Source: Heterotrichella gracilis (Eukaryota; Sar; Xanthophyceae; Tribonematales; Xanthonemataceae). From it: 60,465 bases of DNA. The notes under the pieces are model-generated. The model worked only from the letters and a program-made list of their open reading frames with translations, ran no database searches and had not been told where the DNA came from. The stretch is from the NCBI GenBank assembly GCA_032358255.1, contig JAULBX010025464.1, forward strand, positions 1-60,465, given 5' to 3'. The position numbers and the translations under genes were made by a program. Positions 33,701-44,807 of the stretch are shown here, in pieces (the stretch's first letter is position 1; the number at the start of each line of letters is the position of its first letter).

Positions 33701-36700
33701 GGGGGAGCATGCGCAGGCGATTGCGTACTATCAGGTGGGTGGGGAGGGGGGAGTGGTGGTGGTGAGGCGTACTGCCAGGTGTGTGGGTGTGGGTGTGTTC
33801 TGCGGTGGGGGGTGGGATGTTGCTGCGCCCCCACGTGGAGGGGGGCTGGGGATTTGGCCAGGGGGTGGGGAGGAGTTTGAGCAGTGGTGGTGGGGGTGGG
33901 CGTTGGAGGGCTTGGAGGAATATACATGCACAGAGCAAGATTGCATGGCCGATCCCATATGGCTGGTTAATGTGCATTGGCTCATGCACAGCCCAGCCCA
34001 GATTGCTGACCATGTGCGCACAGTCATGCGCTTTGCTGGAGGGCCCTGGAGGGCCCATGTGTATTTGCCTGTCTGCCCAATGCACTCCCACATACATATA
34101 CTGTCAACATCTGACGGGATGAAAGCCACCAAACCGTTTGCAATTATGCACACACCCCCGCCCCGCAACACCTTTGAACCCCTGTCCTTCAATCCACCCC
34201 AGGAGGCCGTCAAGCTGCGCCCCACATACCCCGAGGCCTTCACCGGCATGGGGGTGTGTTTGAAGGAGCTTGGGCAAGCAGCTGAGGCGGAGGCGTGCCT
34301 GCGACAGGTGGCACTGCTCAGGCCAGGATGCGCGCTGTCCCTGGGGAACCTGGCAGGTGAGGGGTTAAAAAGATTATAGAACTCTTTTTCAATAGAGTAT
34401 CATGTTTTTCCCCTGATTTCATTACAACTTGTAGGGTGTAGGGGACGGTGGGGTGATGGTCGCGTGGGTGAGTGGTAATGAGGCCGGGGTGAGGGTGGCG
34501 GCGGCGGTGGTGGTCGGTGCCCCCAACTTGGGGGGTAAGGTATGGTGTAAAAAATGGTGGGGCAGGTGCTTGAGGCAGGTGGCGCTGCTGCGACCAGGGT
34601 GCGTGCTTTCGCTCAGAATCCGTTGGAGTGAGGGTGGTGGGTTGTGGGTCTAGGGCAAGCCATCTGCAAGGCACAATGCATGGGGAGTAATAAAAAAACC
34701 TTATGTAAAATCCTAATGTGCACCTCAATCGAAACCCTTCCTGCCACCCTGCAGGCCTCTACTACGAGCAGGGCAAGGTGGACCAGGCAATAGATACTTA
34801 TCGAAAACCCTCCTCAAAACCCTAATCCGCATCCTAACCAAACCCCTACCTGCCCCTTACAGGCCTGTATTATAGTACACGAGCAAGGCAAGGTTGACCA
34901 GTCGGTAGACACCTACCGAAAACCCTATCAAAACCCTAATCTGAATCCTAACCAAAACCCTACTTGCAGGCCTCTACTACGAGCAGGGCAAGGTGGACCA
35001 GGCAGTGGACACCTACCGAGAAGCCCTAGCCCTGGAGCCCAACTTTCCCGAGGCGTACAACAACCTGGGCAACGCGCTGCGGGAGGCAGGGAGGGTGGAT
35101 GAGGCCATCGGCTGCTACTCCATGTGCATCCAGCTCCAGCTGTCGCGACCGCAGGCGCTGGCGGCGCACCCCCAGGTGGCGGCGGTGCAGCAGGCGCAGC
35201 GCCTGTCTGTGGCCTACAACAACCTGGGGGGCTTGCTGAAGATGGGGGGGAGGGCGGCGGAGGTGGGTGGGCCAGGGTTTTGTTAGGGTATTGTGTAGGG
35301 GGCAGCAGGGGCAGCGGCTGTCTGAAGTGTACAACAACGTGATATTAGGGGCATTACTTACAGACCAGGACGGTTTTATAATTGAAATTACTGGTGATAG
35401 GTGTTGTAGTGTTTGCTCCAAGGTGGTTTGCCTTGTGCTTTTTGAGCATGCCACTAAACCATAACCTCTGACATGCAACCTGCTCATTCTCCTCTACCAC
35501 CCTGTGCAGGCCATCACCTGCTACGAGCACGTGGCAGTGCTGCAGCCCGAGTCACCCGAAGCCCACGCCAACCTGGCCTCCTCTTACAAGGACGCCGCGC
35601 GCCAGGACCACGCCATCCTGTCCTACCGCAAGGCGCTGCAGCTGCGCCCCGACTTCCCCGAGGCCTTTGCCAACTATGTGCACAGCCTGCAGTGCGTGTG
35701 CGAGTGGGAGGGGCGGGGCCAGGCGTTCGTCCGCCTGGAGGCCGAGGTCCGGAGGGACTTAGCGCAGGGGCGCCTCCCCGCGGTGCAGCCTTTCCACGCG
35801 ATGGCGTACCCCTTTTCCGCTGACCTGGCGCTTGCGATCAGCAAGAAGTACGCCGAGTTCTGCCTGGTGGCGGCGGCGCGCATGTCGGTGCCAAAGCTGC
35901 CGCACCCCGCGGGGGTGGCGCTGGCCCCCGGGGAGCGCCTGCGGGTGGCCTACGTCAGCTCCGATTTCGGCAACCACCCCCTCAGCCACCTCATGGGGTC
36001 GGTGTTCGGCATGCATGACCGCTCCAGCGTGGAGGTGTTCTGCTACGCTCTGAGCGCCAACGATGGGAGCGAGTGGCGCGCGCGGATAGAGGCCGAGGCG
36101 GAGCACTTTGCGGACGTCACCACATGGACCGCTGCCGACATCGCCAAGCGCATTTCGGCGGACCGCATCCACGTGGCGATCAACCTCAACGGCTACACCA
36201 AGGGCGCGCGCAACGAGATCTTTGCCCTCCAGCCCGCCCCCGTGCAGGCCTCCTACATGGGCTTCCCCGCCACCGCCGGCGCCTCCTACCTCCCCTACAT
36301 CATCATCGACAAGGCGGTGTGCCCCCCTGAGTCCCGGGGATGCTACTCCGAGAACATCGCCTACATGCCAAACTGCTACTTTGTCAACGACTACAAGCAG
36401 GCCAACCCCGATGTGCTGGATGAGACCACCCTACCCACCCGATCAGAGGTCGGTCTCCCGGAGGACAAGATCATTTACTCCTGTTCAAACCAGGTAAGCC
36501 AGTGGCCCTACTGCTAGAGGATAAGGTCTTTAAATGTTTGGTGTGTGCAAGGGAGAGGGGGCAAGGGGGTAGGTAAGCCAAGGGCAATGGGGGCTGGCCT
36601 ACTCTAGCAGGACCTCATGTCGCGTGGGATCAACAGGTGGTTTAAGCAGTGCCAGGAAAGGGCTGCGTGGCGCCGCATGCGCAAGGCTTGACTGCTAATC

Positions 36701-38092
36701 CGGCTGTTTTGCTGAAATGCATGCAACTGATTGTAACTATCTCCTGATGTAACCAGCTACACAAGTATGACTCCGAGATATTAAATACCTGGTGCAAGAC
36801 TGGCTGTTATATGCATGGAATTTAATGTAACCAATCCTGGAACTAGCTCTCTCACTAACTGTGCCTACCTGCTCCACCCAGCTGTACAAGTACGACCCCG
36901 AGACCTTCAACACATGGTGCAACGTGCTCAAGCGGGTGCCCAACTCCGTGCTGTGGCTGCTGCGGTTCCCGCCCTATGGCGAGCCAAGGATCAAGCTGGA
37001 GGCGGCCGCAAGGGGGGTGGACCCCGCCCGCATCATCTTCACTGATGTGGCCAACAAGCCCATGCACATCCGGCGCAGCGGGATCGCCGACGTGTTCCTG
37101 GACACGCCGCTGTGCAACGCGCACACCACGGGTAAGGGTTTGGGGCGGCGGGGTGGGAGCCCTGGGGTAGGGTCTGGGGCTCTGCAGGATGGGGGTTCAG
37201 GCGCGCTGGGGTTGCATCATGCATGGGCAGGGTGGAATTGCAAGGGATTGGCTAGGGTTCACCCCATTGCCAAGGGTGTCCCCCAGGGCGACCCGTGTAC
37301 CTTTTGGCCCCTTTTCCCTGTCTGTGTCACCAGCACCCCACACGCTGTGTCATCAACCACCACCCTCCCTGTACTGCCTTCCCCACCTCCCCTCCTGACC
37401 CCCTTTTCCTTTCCACCCTCCAGGCTGCGACGTGCTGTGGGGAGGCTGCCCCATCGTGACGCTCCCCCTTGAGCGCATGGCCTCGCGTGTGGCTGCCAGC
37501 CTGTGCTATGCCACTGGCCTGGGGCATGAGATGGTGGTCAGCTCGCAGCGGCAATATGAGGAGGTGCGCTGACTAGGGTGTAGGCTTTAGGGTTTTAGGG
37601 TTTAGGGTTTGTCCCTGCACTGTGAGAGGGTGGCCAGCTCGCAGCAGCAATATGAGGAGGTGCGCTGACTAGGGTGTAGGCTTTAGAATGTAGGGTCTAT
37701 GGTTTGTCCCTTGGCTGCAAAGATGGGGAAAACAGGGGGGAAATGGAGCACGTTCTCTTTGTGTGTTTTTGAAATTACGAACAGTGAAGCATGTTTGCTT
37801 CCCCTAGTCATCTTTCTGCTTGTTGCTCATTTCAGCCTGTTTGCAAACCTGCCACAAAATCTCCCGCAAGGAAGAGAAACTAACCCGCTAAATTTACTGC
37901 TCCCAGGTGGCTGTGGAGCTTGGGACCAACCACAGCAAGCGGCTGGCACTGCGGGAGCAGCTCAAGGCCGTACGACTCACCTGCCCGCTCTTTGACACGC
38001 AGCGATGGGTGCGCGACTTTGAAAAGGTGTTCCACAGGATGTGGGACATTCACTGCGAGGGCAGGGGCCCAAGGGATTTTGAGGTGCAATGA
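30785..38092 (+). CDS. OGT: UDP-GlcNAc: protein O-GlcNAc transferase (SECRET AGENT type)
   Basis: Twelve exons: 30785-30874, 30986-31121, 31289-31449, 31631-31831, 32145-32273, 33552-33734, 34203-34356, 34970-35262, 35510-36493, 36882-37131, 37424-37563, 37907-38092. All phases close, giving 968 aa, close to plant SEC. The start GCCATGGC is a strong context. It adds GlcNAc to Ser/Thr of nuclear and cytosolic proteins. An N-terminal superhelix of TPR repeats (about 115-500; e.g. [38 protein letters not shown]) precedes the GT41 catalytic region. There [50 protein letters not shown] and [10 protein letters not shown] lead to NQLYKYDPE, which carries the Lys equivalent to the UDP-binding K842 of human OGT, then [35 protein letters not shown] and [13 protein letters not shown]. 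Alternative: SPINDLY, but the human-like catalytic motifs favour SEC. Confidence 0.96.
32336..32378 (+). repeat. Copy of OGT exon 5 donor edge
   Basis: Repeats GCTGCTGCT-AACCCACAGCTGGT and the flanking GGAAT plus ACACATGAAA of the donor at 32273, about 85 bp downstream. ACCCTAAAG motifs in both units. Confidence 0.9.
34562..34620 (+). repeat. Copy of OGT exon 7 donor edge
   Basis: Resembles the exon 7 end (34297-34356): GCTTGAGGCAGGTGGCGCTG, then CAGGGTGCGTGCTTTC. About 260 bp downstream in intron 7. Confidence 0.8.
34755..34925 (+). repeat. Two tandem copies of OGT exon 8 acceptor edge
   Basis: Copies at 34755-34804 and 34863-34922 of the exon start at 34970 (GCCTCTACTACGAGCAGGGC, then AAGGTGGACCAGGC). 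Periods are 108 and 107 bp. Each ends in a CGAAAACCCT junction and is followed by C-rich AAAACCCTAATC sequence leading to the next acceptor. Confidence 0.95.
35296..35345 (+). repeat. Copy of OGT exon 8 donor-side segment
   Basis: GCAGCAGGGGCAGCGGCTGT and TACAACAACGTG repeat 35186-35225 of exon 8, about 110 bp downstream. Confidence 0.8.
36511..36732 (+). mobile_element. LINE 3'-end fragment (OGT intron 9)
   Basis: About 220 bp matching 10187-10400: GGGGGTAGGTAAGCCAAGGG, GCAGGACCTCA, GTGCCAGGAA and CGCATGCGCAAGG. It ends in a TTGTAAC region. Same strand as OGT, with a stop-broken reading frame. Confidence 0.8.
36757..36805 (+). repeat. Copy of OGT exon 10 acceptor edge
   Basis: AGCTACACAAGTATGACTCC-GAGAT and CCTGGTGCAAGAC resemble the exon 10 start at 36882. 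About 120 bp upstream of it and 25 bp after the LINE fragment. Confidence 0.85.
37622..37682 (+). repeat. Copy of OGT exon 11 donor edge
   Basis: GTGGCCAGCTCGCAGCAGCA then ATATGAGGAGGTGCGCTGAC, nearly identical to 37532-37590, period about 93 bp. The copied unit runs through the donor into TAGGGTGTAGGCTTTAG. Confidence 0.92.
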
Positions 38093-39613
38093 CGGCCCAG
38101 GAGCTAGGGTTTTTGGGGTTTGGGGTTTAGGGTCTTTTGGGGTGCTAGGGGAGGGCCCCATGGGAGGCCAGATGGGCCAAGGGACTTTTAGGGTTAGGGG
38201 TTAAGGTAATCGAGTGGAGGAGGGCGTGGCACGTTCGAGGTTGAGTGATGCAGAGGCGCCTGTGGGTTAACCCTAGGAAGGGTTTTCTGAGGCGGCCCAA
38301 GACGCAGTGGCTGCAACATACTTTGTAGGTATCATCGTCCTAGAGGGTTTTGGCGTGTCGATAGCTCCATTTTTGTTGCTGCTGAACTGGCAGCAAATGC
38401 ACGCATGAAAGCAGATTTTGCCTATGACCACAACACCCCCTGTTTGCACTTGGTCACACATTACTTGGTATCACATCACACGGTTTACTTGTACTCGCCA
38501 CGCCAGCAACTACTACTTGTGTCAAGATTTTGGGCCCTGGCGAAGGTTCCAAATTCTTTGCTTATTTCTTTTTTCCGTAGCCACTTTATGGCAATGTCCC
38601 TGCTCTTCCTCCCTGCACCATGTTGATCTTATGATAGCACCCCTGCGGCACTGAGTGTCCCGCTTGTCCCGGAGGGCAGTTTTATCTCCCAAGGGGAGCG
38701 TGCACGACGTGCTGGTTATGCGTGCTTCTCCTTTACCCTTCCACAGTCATTACCAGCGGATGCAAATCGCACCCCAGTTGCTGAGCTCAACTCTAGAGCC
38801 ACATTGGACATCCACCGCTCTAGCTTTAGCTATTTACTCGAGTCTCAGAGGCAGGCTCTGCCCAAGCGGTGTAGGCATGAGTTGCACATGCTAACCAGAA
38901 GTAGTACTACTCCTTCAGACTGCTGTAATACAGTCCAGCACCAATATTTTAGAACTGCCGCGGGCCTGCAGACTCTGCACTCTGGGCGGTCACCCAGAAG
39001 GCTAGCACTGTGTCCGGGCACTGTGTGCAGTGGGTGCATCTAGGCTAGGCTGGTGAGCTTGATGGTTCTCGAGTGCCATGTGTCAATGACCGATGCCTGT
39101 CTTCGATACAAGTTCGCACCTGTAAGGCTTGAGGCAAGGCTGTGGGTGCTTGCCAGGACCTGGTGCTACTTGTGGCGTGCTGCTGAAGTGCACACGCCAC
39201 AGAGTCTAAATTACTGGCCCAGTGGTAGGCAGCTTTGGGCATAGGGTTTAGGGCTGGAATAGTAGCCTAGGTTGTATTCCCAGCAGCTGATTTGTAAACA
39301 AGTTCACAAGCAGATGCGCCTGGGGTTGTCCTGCCCACGGGCTTTAAAGCAAGACACCGTTTGCTGTAACCTTGTACCAGGCCCTGCTTGCCGCGCTGTC
39401 TGATACCGCTGTTATCTGCTGACTGCAAGCATGTATCGGAACAGTCACTGGGTATCCAACCACGAGCGTCATATGCAATCGCCACGTTGACGCTTTCGCA
39501 CTTCAGGCGTTATTTTCTCACTACTCCCAGCAGCTGCTGAGCGTACACTACCGCTTGATTCTCTCGCATTCTGCCGAAACAGCAGCAGGCGCCCTGGCCT
39601 TGCCAGGGCTACC
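38093..39613. other. Intergenic: OGT 3' side and ATG16 upstream side
   Basis: AGGGTTT motifs directly after the OGT stop (38105-38200), otherwise nothing recognisable. The last few hundred bases should hold the ATG16 promoter. Confidence 0.4.
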
Positions 39614-42600
39614 ATGGAGGTCGCACGCTTGCCCACTTTCGCGGCAGACATCGCCGCGCAGCTGGAGCGGCAGTATGCGTACGAGACGCGCGCGTTTCAG
39701 GGCATCGTGCGCGACTATCAGCAGCTACTGGGGAGCCTGCGCGAGTCGCAGGTGTGTGGGTCACGAGAGCACATGCATGCAAACGCCACAACGGGCGTAT
39801 ACGCAGGTATACGCAGGATTCGCATGCGTACTGCTGCGGTGCGTTGATTGCCGCATTGTTTTTCTTCGTTTCGGTAGTTTCTTAAAGAACGAAACAAATT
39901 ATGGGCATATGCATGCATATGCTTGCATGCGGTCCCTTGTACCACACCCAGCCCAGGTGTAACACTGTTTATGTCCCCAACCACGACACAAAAACTCTTG
40001 TGTTCAACCTGTTCCACCCACACATGGACCTTTCAAAGCACCCTTTTCCTGGGCACTTGCATAAACCACGGCCCACTGCGTTGTCTGACACACGCCACAC
40101 TTCTTTTTGCGCTGACAAAAAAAAACCATGTTGCCACGCATTGTGATACCACACGCTATGCGCTGCGGCGCTCATCGCGGGCGTAGCTTGAACACTGTTG
40201 AAGTGCCCCAACCCTAAAACCTAAACCCTAAACCCTACAAACCTTGGAAATACAATGTGTGCAACTTCGACCACTCACCGAGGACTTAACCCCCCCACAC
40301 ACAAAATCCTCCACCAACTTAGACCCCCTTCTCCCACCCCCCACCCCCCACCCTCCGCCGCCTATCCCCAGGTGCGCAATGCACAGCTGGACAAGGAGGC
40401 AGGGGAGCTGCGGATAGAGAACGAAACCCTAAGGGCCGGTGCAGAGGCGGCGGCGCATGCGGCAGCCAACGACGAGGAGGTAGGGAAACCTGACCACTGT
40501 AGCCAACCAGAGGAGGTAGCAACTGCGGATTGAAATCCTTGCTCAGCCTGCCGTTGGGTTAGGGAGACCCTAAGGGTGCGGAGCACACAAAACCCTAAAC
40601 ATGATCCCTTCTCCATGACCATCCCCATGTCCCCTGCCTTGCGTGCAGCTGCTCTCGCTGTGCGCCACCTGTCGCTCCCGTGACAAGGCCCTTGCCAGGG
40701 TGTCGCCTCCATATTGCAAACTGCTTGATTTCCCCTCCCTGCCTGCAGCTGCTCTCCCTGCGCGCCAGCTGTCGCTCCCTGGAGCACGAGCTGGCGGGTA
40801 CCTACAAGGAGAAAGCCAAGCTGGCGGAGGACCTCCTGGCAGCTAACAACCAGCTGCAGGTGGTGCGTGATAGTAGCGAGCAGCAGGGGAGGGAGCTCGG
40901 GGATGAGCGCAGGCGGACGCGTGAGCTCAAGGCCAGGGTGAGGGAGCTGGAGGAGGAACTGGGGAGGGAACGGGCGGCAAGGGGGCTGGCGGCTGCAGAG
41001 CTTAAGGTGGGTGTTGGCATCGATTGTGGGAGACTTACCACAGACCAGATTGTATCAGGAAGGCTGGGTGGTGCAGAAATGGCATGCAAGGAGTAGGCCC
41101 AATGATGAGAAGTGATGCACATGATTGGGCATGTGTGTGTGCTCTCACACCTCCATGCGTCACACAAAGGTGCTGCACTCAAGTCACCCATTGCAGTGGG
41201 CTGCACTCAAGAGACCCCTCGTGCTCATTTGCTGCAACTACCAAGCCACTTTCCCCCCCAGACTGTCCACACCCTGCAAAACCCTTATTTAACCCTGCCA
41301 CATGGTTTTTGCTCCCAGGCTCGCCTAGAAGAGAAGGAGGCCGCTCAAGCCAAGGCGCAGAGCCTGGAAGCTGAGGTGGCAGCCCTGGCCCAGCGCCTGG
41401 TGGACCTCAAAATGAATGAGGTGGCTTTTACATAGACAGCTGTGCAGGGTTTCAGGTTTAGGGTTTGGGACTTAGGATAAACGTTTAGAGTGGCAGCCCT
41501 GGCCCAGCGCCTAATGGACCTCAAAATTGAATGAAGTGGGATCAACATGGGCAGCCGGTACACTGGTCTGGCATCATTTGAAGCCACTGCGTTTTACCGT
41601 ATTTGTGGGTTCGCACACGTTTACATTTCGTGAAATAACCCATTTTGGGAACAGAAGCCAGATTATATTTGGGTTCTGTACCACAATGCTTACATCTACA
41701 AGGCTTGCAGTAGGCTGCAAGACAGCCTTCCCTCTTACAATGCACCATCCCCTCCTACCCCATGCCATCCCCACTTTACCCTTTTACTCCCCCCCTGCAG
41801 ATTGAGCGCATGAACGAAGTGAACCGTATGTGCGACGAAATGGTCACCAACGCAAAGAACATGGAGAAGCAGGCGGCCGCACAGATGCGCGCCGCGCGTG
41901 CCGCCACCGCCTCCCAGCGGGGGTCCATGGGTGGAAGCTCGCCCGGCACCTCCCGCAGGGGGTCCAGCTTGGATGAGGGGCCGCAATTGCCTGCATCGGT
42001 GGTGCCTGCGCAATTGGTGAAGAGCGTGCAGGTGGGTGGGGACCCTTTGAGGTGCAGGGGCTGCAAACTCTGGGGAGGGTTCTGGTTTTGGTGCTGCACA
42101 AGGGCAGATATACCCTGTTTGCCTGACCACACAGCGCCAAGGGTTTTCATCATACCCTGTCGGGTTTTGTGATTATGCACGCCCCATGAGTGCCCCTGCT
42201 CCACGTTTGCTTGTCACCACCCCTCTTCCCTCTCTGGTATCAGGGCTTGTACTCCTTATTTATACAGCATTTTCTGGCCAGCAGCTCGATGACAGCAGAT
42301 CTAAGGTTTCTGACAAACAGTTTTTCAGAAACGAGGCACTTTTGGTCCCGCAGGCACACGACGGTGGCTGCTACGCTGTCGCCTTTGACCGCAGCGGGGC
42401 CCGACTGGCCAGCTGTGGCAACGACAGGGTGGTGCGCCTGTGGGAGCCAAGCTGTGCGCTGCAGGTGGCGCAGCTGCAGGTAAGGGGCAAGCGTAGGGTG
42501 TAGGGTTTGGGGTGTAGGGTTTAGGGTTTGTGGTGCCCCTGTGGTAGCCAGGTGGCGCAGCTGGAGGTAATGGGGGGCATTGGCCTTGCCCCTTCCAGCA

Positions 42601-44807
42601 ATGGTTGAAGGGGATGGCTGTTATATGGGGGAGGCTGCGCTTGACGTGCCCAGCACTGCCACCTGATCCATGGCCACCACTACCCACTGCTGCAGTCACC
42701 ACCAGCCTCGCCACTACCTCTGTCACCAACACCACCCTGCACCAAATGGCTAACTGCGCCCTCCTATGGGCTAACTGTAGTATATGTCCCCCATACATGG
42801 CCCCCTTTGGCTATTTGTGCCCCCACATGGTAAACCACCCCAAACCCTTGCGCAGGGTACGGCTGAGGCAGTGCTGGACGTGTCCTTCACCGCTGACCAG
42901 CGCTACCTGCTGGCTGCCGGGTCCAACCACGCGCTGGTCATGTTTGACACCAGCAATGGCAGGAAGGGACATACGCTCACAGGGCACTCAAACAAGGTGG
43001 GTGCAGCACGGTGGGATACAGTCACAGGGGGGGTAAAGCGCGCGTTGTGGTCGGAGAAATGGGCTAGTAGATAGTTGTATGCAGTGGTGCAGCTTTTTTG
43101 GCAGGCACCATTCGTTAACTGCCTGCTCTGACCCTGTGCTGGTCTTGTTTGACACCAGCAATGGCAGGAAGGGGCACACGCTTACCGGGCCCTCAAACAA
43201 GGTGGGGGGGTGCGTCATGGTGGGGAGCGAGTTGGCAGAAAGCTGCCGACAATATGGAGGAGCACCATTGCCTCCTGCTCACATGCATGTTGGTTTCACA
43301 TTTCCCCTGCGCTGGACGCGTGTTTCCTCCCCTTTTCCAGGTTGATCTGCCCGTTGCCCCCCTTTTTTCCACGCCCCTTACTTCTCCTGCACCCCCCCAA
43401 CTGTTCAGCAACTTGATCCTCCCACCCTCGCCATGTACCCAGGTTTCCTCCCCTCCCCAGGTGACCAGCGTCGATTGCTCCCCCCTTGACGCCTCGCTGG
43501 CAGTCAGCGGCAGCACCGACCGATCCATCCGGCTCTGGGACCTAAAGAAGGGTTTCTGCTCCCGCACCATCCTGTGCCACAGCAGCATCAACTGCGTGGC
43601 CATGGCCATGGATGGCACTGTGGTTGTGTCGGGGCACTTTGATGGGACCCTGCGGTTCTGGGATGTGCGGTCTGGGAAGCAGGCGAATGAAATTGCTGGC
43701 CTGCATACGCAGCCCATATGCTCGGTGGCGGTGGGGCTGGGGGGAGGTAAACCCTACACTCTAAACCCTTCACAGCTCATTTGCTCGGTGGCGGTCGGAC
43801 TGAGGGGAGGAAGCCCCTAAATTTTACACCCTTGGTGTGTGACTTTGGTTGGGATGTGAGTACCCTACTGCAGGGTTTCTGTGATGATGAGCACAAGCTA
43901 TAGAACCCTATGTCCTACCCACCTATGTTTTTGAAGGCCCTCGTAGGTGGCGGATCCGTACAAACCAACCCATAAGTCTGCACACTCTTTTCCACCGTAC
44001 TTATGCTGGTGCCCAGCTTGGACATTGCAAGTGTGACTGGAGATTTCTCAGCTTTCAGCCCTTCCCCGCAGGCACGCTGCTTACGTGTGGCAAGGACAAC
44101 CTGCTTAAGGTGGTTGATGCACACAACTTTGAGGTTAGGCGGGTGCTGGGGGCACCTGGGTTCAGCGTGAGCGGGGTGTGGTGCACGGGGGCGCTGGCGC
44201 CGGATGAGAAGCACGCAGGTGGGGGGTGGGGGGTGGGATGAGGTTGTGCGTAATGAAGGGTGGGAACTGGTGCGCCACATAGGGTTTTGGTGTAGGCTGT
44301 GAGCCACTTACAGTGCTGCTAAAACGCTGGGTAGGATGTTCGTCGTCGGGCCATTTTGTGGGGTTCGGAGCGGACGCTCATTGCATCCCTCCCGCATGTA
44401 GCTCACATGAAAATGCCCCATCCCCCGTGCCCTAAAAAGGCACAAATTGGCCTTCACCCCCCCCCCACTCCCTCCGCAGGGGCTGCTGGCTCCCTAAACC
44501 CTAAAACCTAACCCTGAACCCTAAAACGCTCTGAAACCAATCCCGCCCCATGTGCAGCTGCAGGTTCCTTAACACCTAAGCCCTAACCCTACACCCTACA
44601 CCCTGAAAACCCTGATACCAACCTCCCCCATTTGCAGCTGCGGGCTCGTCAGACGGCGGCGTATTTGTGTGGGACGTGGCCTCGGGGGCCGCTGTGCGCA
44701 GGCTGCAGGACCAGCGCCACCCAGTGCACGCGTGTGGGTGGAGCCCCCAGGGGGGGCCGCTGGTGAGCTGCGACAAGCAAGGGGTGGTGTCGTTCTGGGA
44801 GGGGTGA
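39614..44807 (+). CDS. ATG16: Autophagy protein ATG16
   Basis: Ten exons: 39614-39751, 40372-40479, 40749-41006, 41319-41420, 41801-42031, 42354-42479, 42856-42996, 43461-43746, 44072-44218, 44638-44807. All phases close, giving 568 aa, the length of ATG16L-type proteins. ATG16 joins the ATG12-ATG5 conjugate and directs ATG8 lipidation on the growing autophagosome. Residues 1-45 hold the ATG5-binding helix (a basic region then YQQLLGSLRES). About 47-250 is a coiled coil (e.g. LRIENETLRAGAE, RELKARVRELEEEL). About 230-275 is a Ser/Gly linker (GGSSPGTSRRGSS). About 280-568 is a seven-blade WD40 propeller with blade ends DRVVRLWE, ALVMFDT, RSIRLWD, TLRFWDV, NLLKVVD, GGVFVWDV and GVVSFWEG. The start is the first ATG, in CCATGG context. 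At least five introns carry exon-edge copies. Confidence 0.92.
40643..40684 (+). repeat. Copy of ATG16 exon 3 acceptor edge
   Basis: GCGTGCAGCTGCTCTCGCTG then CCACCTGTCGCTCCC repeat the exon 3 start (40741-40785), about 97 bp upstream, with CAG acceptor kept. Confidence 0.9.
41487..41535 (+). repeat. Copy of ATG16 exon 4 donor edge
   Basis: GTGGCAGCCCTGGCCCAGCG then TGGACCTCAAAATTGAATGA repeat the end of exon 4 (41375-41420). GTTTAGGGTTTGGG lies between. Confidence 0.93.
42549..42572 (+). repeat. Copy of ATG16 exon 6 donor edge
   Basis: CAGGTGGCGCAGCTGGAGGT repeats the exon 6 end at 42463-42481, with GTAGGGTTTAGGG motifs between. The donor GT is kept. Confidence 0.85.
43136..43215 (+). repeat. 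Copy of ATG16 exon 7 donor edge
   Basis: About 65 bp repeating 42934-43000 with the reading frame intact (FDTSNGRKGHTLTGPSNK) and a usable AAG/GTGGGG donor. Confidence 0.93.
43776..43812 (+). repeat. Copy of ATG16 exon 8 donor edge
   Basis: TGCTCGGTGGCGGTCGGACT-GAGGGGAG repeats the exon 8 end (43719-43747), with ACCCTACACTCTAAACCC between. Confidence 0.9.
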
